Source: Oscillatoria princeps RMCB-10 (lineage in GTDB: Bacteria; Cyanobacteriota; Cyanobacteriia; Cyanobacteriales; Oscillatoriaceae). Taken from it: a stretch of 64,000 nucleotides of DNA. The stretch lies in assembly GCA_019359235.1 (NCBI GenBank), contig JAHHHT010000032.1, positions 1 through 64,000 on the forward strand, in the 5' to 3' direction. Shown piece after piece: positions 62,401-64,000 of this stretch; within the stretch, counting starts at the first letter, position 1; each line of letters opens with the position of its first letter. Position numbers and translations under genes: made by a program. Below the pieces are notes generated by a model that did no database searches, was not told the DNA's origin, and saw only the letters and a program-made list of their open reading frames with translations.

Positions 62401-62832
62401 TTTGCCTGTCTGAAGCCCTCTGCAAACAAACTCAAAAAACTGTTGACTGAGCGCGTCAAACCTCACTACCCTTGGATGGAGGAATTGTCCAGCTGAGGAA
62501 GCCAGTATGCTTTTCAACCGTTCGGGGAAACGCTCTCGCCGATTTTTTCACGCAGGCAGCTAGAGGTCAAGGGTTTCAGTGCCGCGCCCCCACTCGGTAC
62601 GGTTCAGAGGCTACGCTCGCTTTCGTGCCGGTATCCCCTGTCACTCAATGCTGCCAATCTCACCCTCAAAAACCAATGCCCCAAGACGAGGGGATTTTTA
62701 AGAGAGCGAGCGTCCGGATTTGAGATTGAGAGAGACTTAAATGCCTCTATCAATCAGGAAAACAATCCATCACCCCCCAAAAGGCGCAGGCGGTGGAAGC
62801 CTGGTCTAGCCGCCAGAAGCGGGTACTCCTGA
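62401..62832 (+). pseudogene. Relic of an IS605-type TnpB
   Basis: Two recognisable bits: FACLKPSANKLKKLLTERVK-PHYPWMEELSS followed by a stop (62401-62495), like the early helical part of TnpB, and GFEIERDLNASIN (62716-62754), the RDxNAxxN end of the RuvC-like nuclease domain. The central ~250 residues are gone and frames differ. It is a long-dead copy; no tnpA and no clear element ends are seen. Confidence 0.55.
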
Positions 62833-62996
62833 GTGGGATAGCGATTCTGCCGGTGCGCCCCAAAAAAGCAGGAAGCTTTCCATCAAAAAAGGGCAGTAAT
62901 GTCCGTCGCCGATCTGGGCGAGTGCGGATTGAGCAGAAACTGGGCTGCAGTCCTCCCCAGTGCATTCGAGCTGGCAAGTGAGTTTCCCCCCCCATT

Positions 62997-63722
62997 ATGG
63001 CTCCAGGTTTAAAATCATCTACACTTGAACTGCTCAAGCGCTTTAACCGGGCGTTTCCCCAGTTCTACGAGCAATTTGTCAGCAGTGAAATTCAACTGCA
63101 AAACCTGAAGCTAGCCTACCAGCTCTACAAAACTCGGCAAGCCGTGATTGAGCTGAAACCGGAAGGCAACAAAAGCGCCCTGCATTTTGCATACCGCAAC
63201 CAGTCCTTTCTGCTGAGCGATATTTTTGGCGTCCTGGCCGCCTACGGACTGACCATCCACAGCCTCAGCCTGTATGGCCAGATATGCCCGCCGATGCTGG
63301 TGTTTATCAAACTGGTGGTGTCTCGCGGGGGCAAGGCGCTGACGGACAAGACTGCAGAAAACGTCTGCAGGGCCATTCGGGAGGCTCTGGCGGGGCACTT
63401 TGAAGTCGAAGAGATGCTGGCGGTGGAATTCAACCTCGACGCTGGACTTGAGGACGTTGAAACTGAATTCTACGTCGATCCCGTCTTCCACCTGCCGGCG
63501 CTGCTGATTGAAGCCGATAACCAGCCCGGACTGTTCTACAAGGTGATGTACGCCATCTGGCAAGAAGACTTGCTGGTGGTTAACGCTAACTTGCTAGTCT
63601 GGCGCGGGCGCACCCGCTTGATCCTCTACCTCTTGGGTCCGAACGAGAGCTTGATTCCCGATTACCTTGGCCACAAAATTGCCGAAAGCGTGCGCCAGAG
63701 ATTGCTAGGCCGGCGTTTTTAG
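62997..63722 (+). CDS. ACT-domain protein
   Basis: A 241-residue cytosolic protein with two ACT-like domains. ACT 1 (about 60-125): SFLLSDIFGVLAAYGLTIHS then LVFIKLVVSRGG. ACT 2 (about 165-225): ALLIEADNQPGLFYKVMYAI, LLVVNANLLVWRGRTRLILY. The N-terminal ~55 residues are helical (LELLKRFNRAFPQFYEQFVS). Such stand-alone double-ACT proteins occur across cyanobacteria and resemble the regulatory end of GlnD, but no ligand is known. No good ribosome site; ATG 62997 is the first start in a long open frame. Confidence 0.78.
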   Translation: MAPGLKSSTLELLKRFNRAFPQFYEQFVSSEIQLQNLKLAYQLYKTRQAVIELKPEGNKSALHFAYRNQSFLLSDIFGVLAAYGLTIHSLSLYGQICPPMLVFIKLVVSRGGKALTDKTAENVCRAIREALAGHFEVEEMLAVEFNLDAGLEDVETEFYVDPVFHLPALLIEADNQPGLFYKVMYAIWQEDLLVVNANLLVWRGRTRLILYLLGPNESLIPDYLGHKIAESVRQRLLGRRF

Positions 63723-63754
63723 GGGCTGAAAGCTAGTGGTTTAATTGGCCGGTT

Positions 63755-63855
63755 GGGGACAATGTGATTGAAATTCCCGACTGCGTTCGGCGATGGTGGA
63801 GCAGCCGGATGCCGTCGCGGCTAAAATCCTCACCCTGATTGAGCGTCACTGGTAA
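63755..63855 (+). pseudogene. C-terminal scrap of an alpha/beta hydrolase
   Basis: GDNVIEIPDC in one frame and SAMVEQPDAVAAKILTLIER-HW-stop in the next spell the last ~35 residues of an alpha/beta hydrolase (the catalytic His would be in PDCGHS, lost by a small deletion at about 63785). It runs tail to tail with tsaD, overlapping its 3' end by 10 bp. Confidence 0.5.
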
Positions 63856-64000
63856 AGCTGCATGACGCCGGTGATGGCCAGCCGGGACTGTCCGCCCAGG
63901 GTGAGGGGGGAAGTGTGACCCCGATTCAGGTGATCGGCTGCGGCGCAGGCGATCATGGCGGCGTTGTCGGTGCAGAATTTCAGCGGCGGAAACAGCACCC
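63846..64000 (-). CDS. tsaD: tRNA threonylcarbamoyladenosine synthase subunit TsaD, 3' end
   Basis: The window holds only the last 51 codons of this minus-strand gene. LFPPLKFCTDNAAMIACAAA matches the TsaD end, where Asp of TDNAAM binds the metal. TsaD with TsaB/TsaE moves threonylcarbamoyl onto A37 of ANN-reading tRNAs. The start lies beyond position 64000. Confidence 0.9.
   Translation of the reverse strand, partial: VLFPPLKFCTDNAAMIACAAADHLNRGHTSPLTLGGQSRLAITGVMQLYQ

Noticed and set aside
61935-62459. 174-codon open frame on the minus strand
   Set aside because: The text is low-complexity and Ser/Arg/Pro-rich with no domain, and it runs antisense to a recognisable TnpB piece and a hairpin repeat.
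1-64000. tRNA or rRNA genes
   Set aside because: Looked for T-arm (GGTTCGAATCC-like) and rRNA signatures by eye and found none; a covariance scan would be needed to be sure.

Overview
The window looks like the chromosome of a filamentous, Oscillatoriales-type (Microcoleus/Oscillatoria-like) cyanobacterium. The signs are the clock-output kinase SasA, the NblS-interacting protein SipA, an EI24 protein, a Uma2 nuclease, pentapeptide repeats, HIP1 octamers (GCGATCGC, e.g. 2868, 3962, 8741), heptanucleotide repeats (AAAATCT, 44549-44602), and very dense GC-rich and palindromic intergenic repeats. The genus is inferred, not proven.

Layout. 1-640: three tandem copies of a short-RNA unit with its own promoter and terminator; three more copies lie at 17.5, 17.8 and 22.2 kb. 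0.8-12.2 kb: housekeeping and accessory genes (aldo/keto reductase, spermidine synthase, EI24 protein, methyltransferase, Hsp70-like protein, L,D-transpeptidase, KDPG aldolase, a toxin-antitoxin pair, a zinc-ribbon Ser/Thr kinase). 12.7-17.0 kb: two successive pairs of PRC-barrel/DUF2382 stress-protein genes that look like a duplicated gene pair. 17-22.3 kb: an eroding accessory zone with short-RNA copies, a Uma2 nuclease, a 215-bp tandem repeat, an HNH gene behind a gene carrying an in-frame TGA, a decayed TPR-CHAT gene and a truncated caspase-like gene. 22.3-31.4 kb: purD, photolyase, ADP-ribosylglycohydrolase, Nudix, folK, cysteine desulfurase, sipA. 31.6-36.3 kb: rearranged DNA (two truncated genes abutting tail to tail), a B12-riboswitch-controlled CbiX chelatase, a thioredoxin-TPR chaperone, a MITE-like element and a shattered haemagglutinin gene.

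37.3-43.7 kb is the most distinctive region: a class II lanthipeptide locus. It has two precursor genes made by a ~0.6-kb tandem duplication, a LanM synthetase, the stump of one 2OG-Fe(II) oxygenase, and a protein that joins a Nif11-type leader domain to an oxygenase-like domain. No transporter or leader peptidase is visible in the window, so export and maturation must be supplied elsewhere. The single Asp in both cores, inside a conserved CDG motif, makes Asp hydroxylation (as known for cinnamycin and duramycin) a testable idea.

44-64 kb: pentapeptide-repeat protein, thioredoxin-like protein, PBP4-type carboxypeptidase, DUF1460 amidase, SasA, a DUF2079 membrane protein next to a glycosyltransferase, two tandem membrane-anchored EEP-family nucleases/phosphatases, coaD overlapping a coiled-coil gene, a GNAT acetyltransferase, a TnpB relic, an ACT-domain protein and the 3' end of tsaD. 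No tRNA, rRNA or CRISPR array was seen; single CRISPR-repeat-like hairpins occur at four places.
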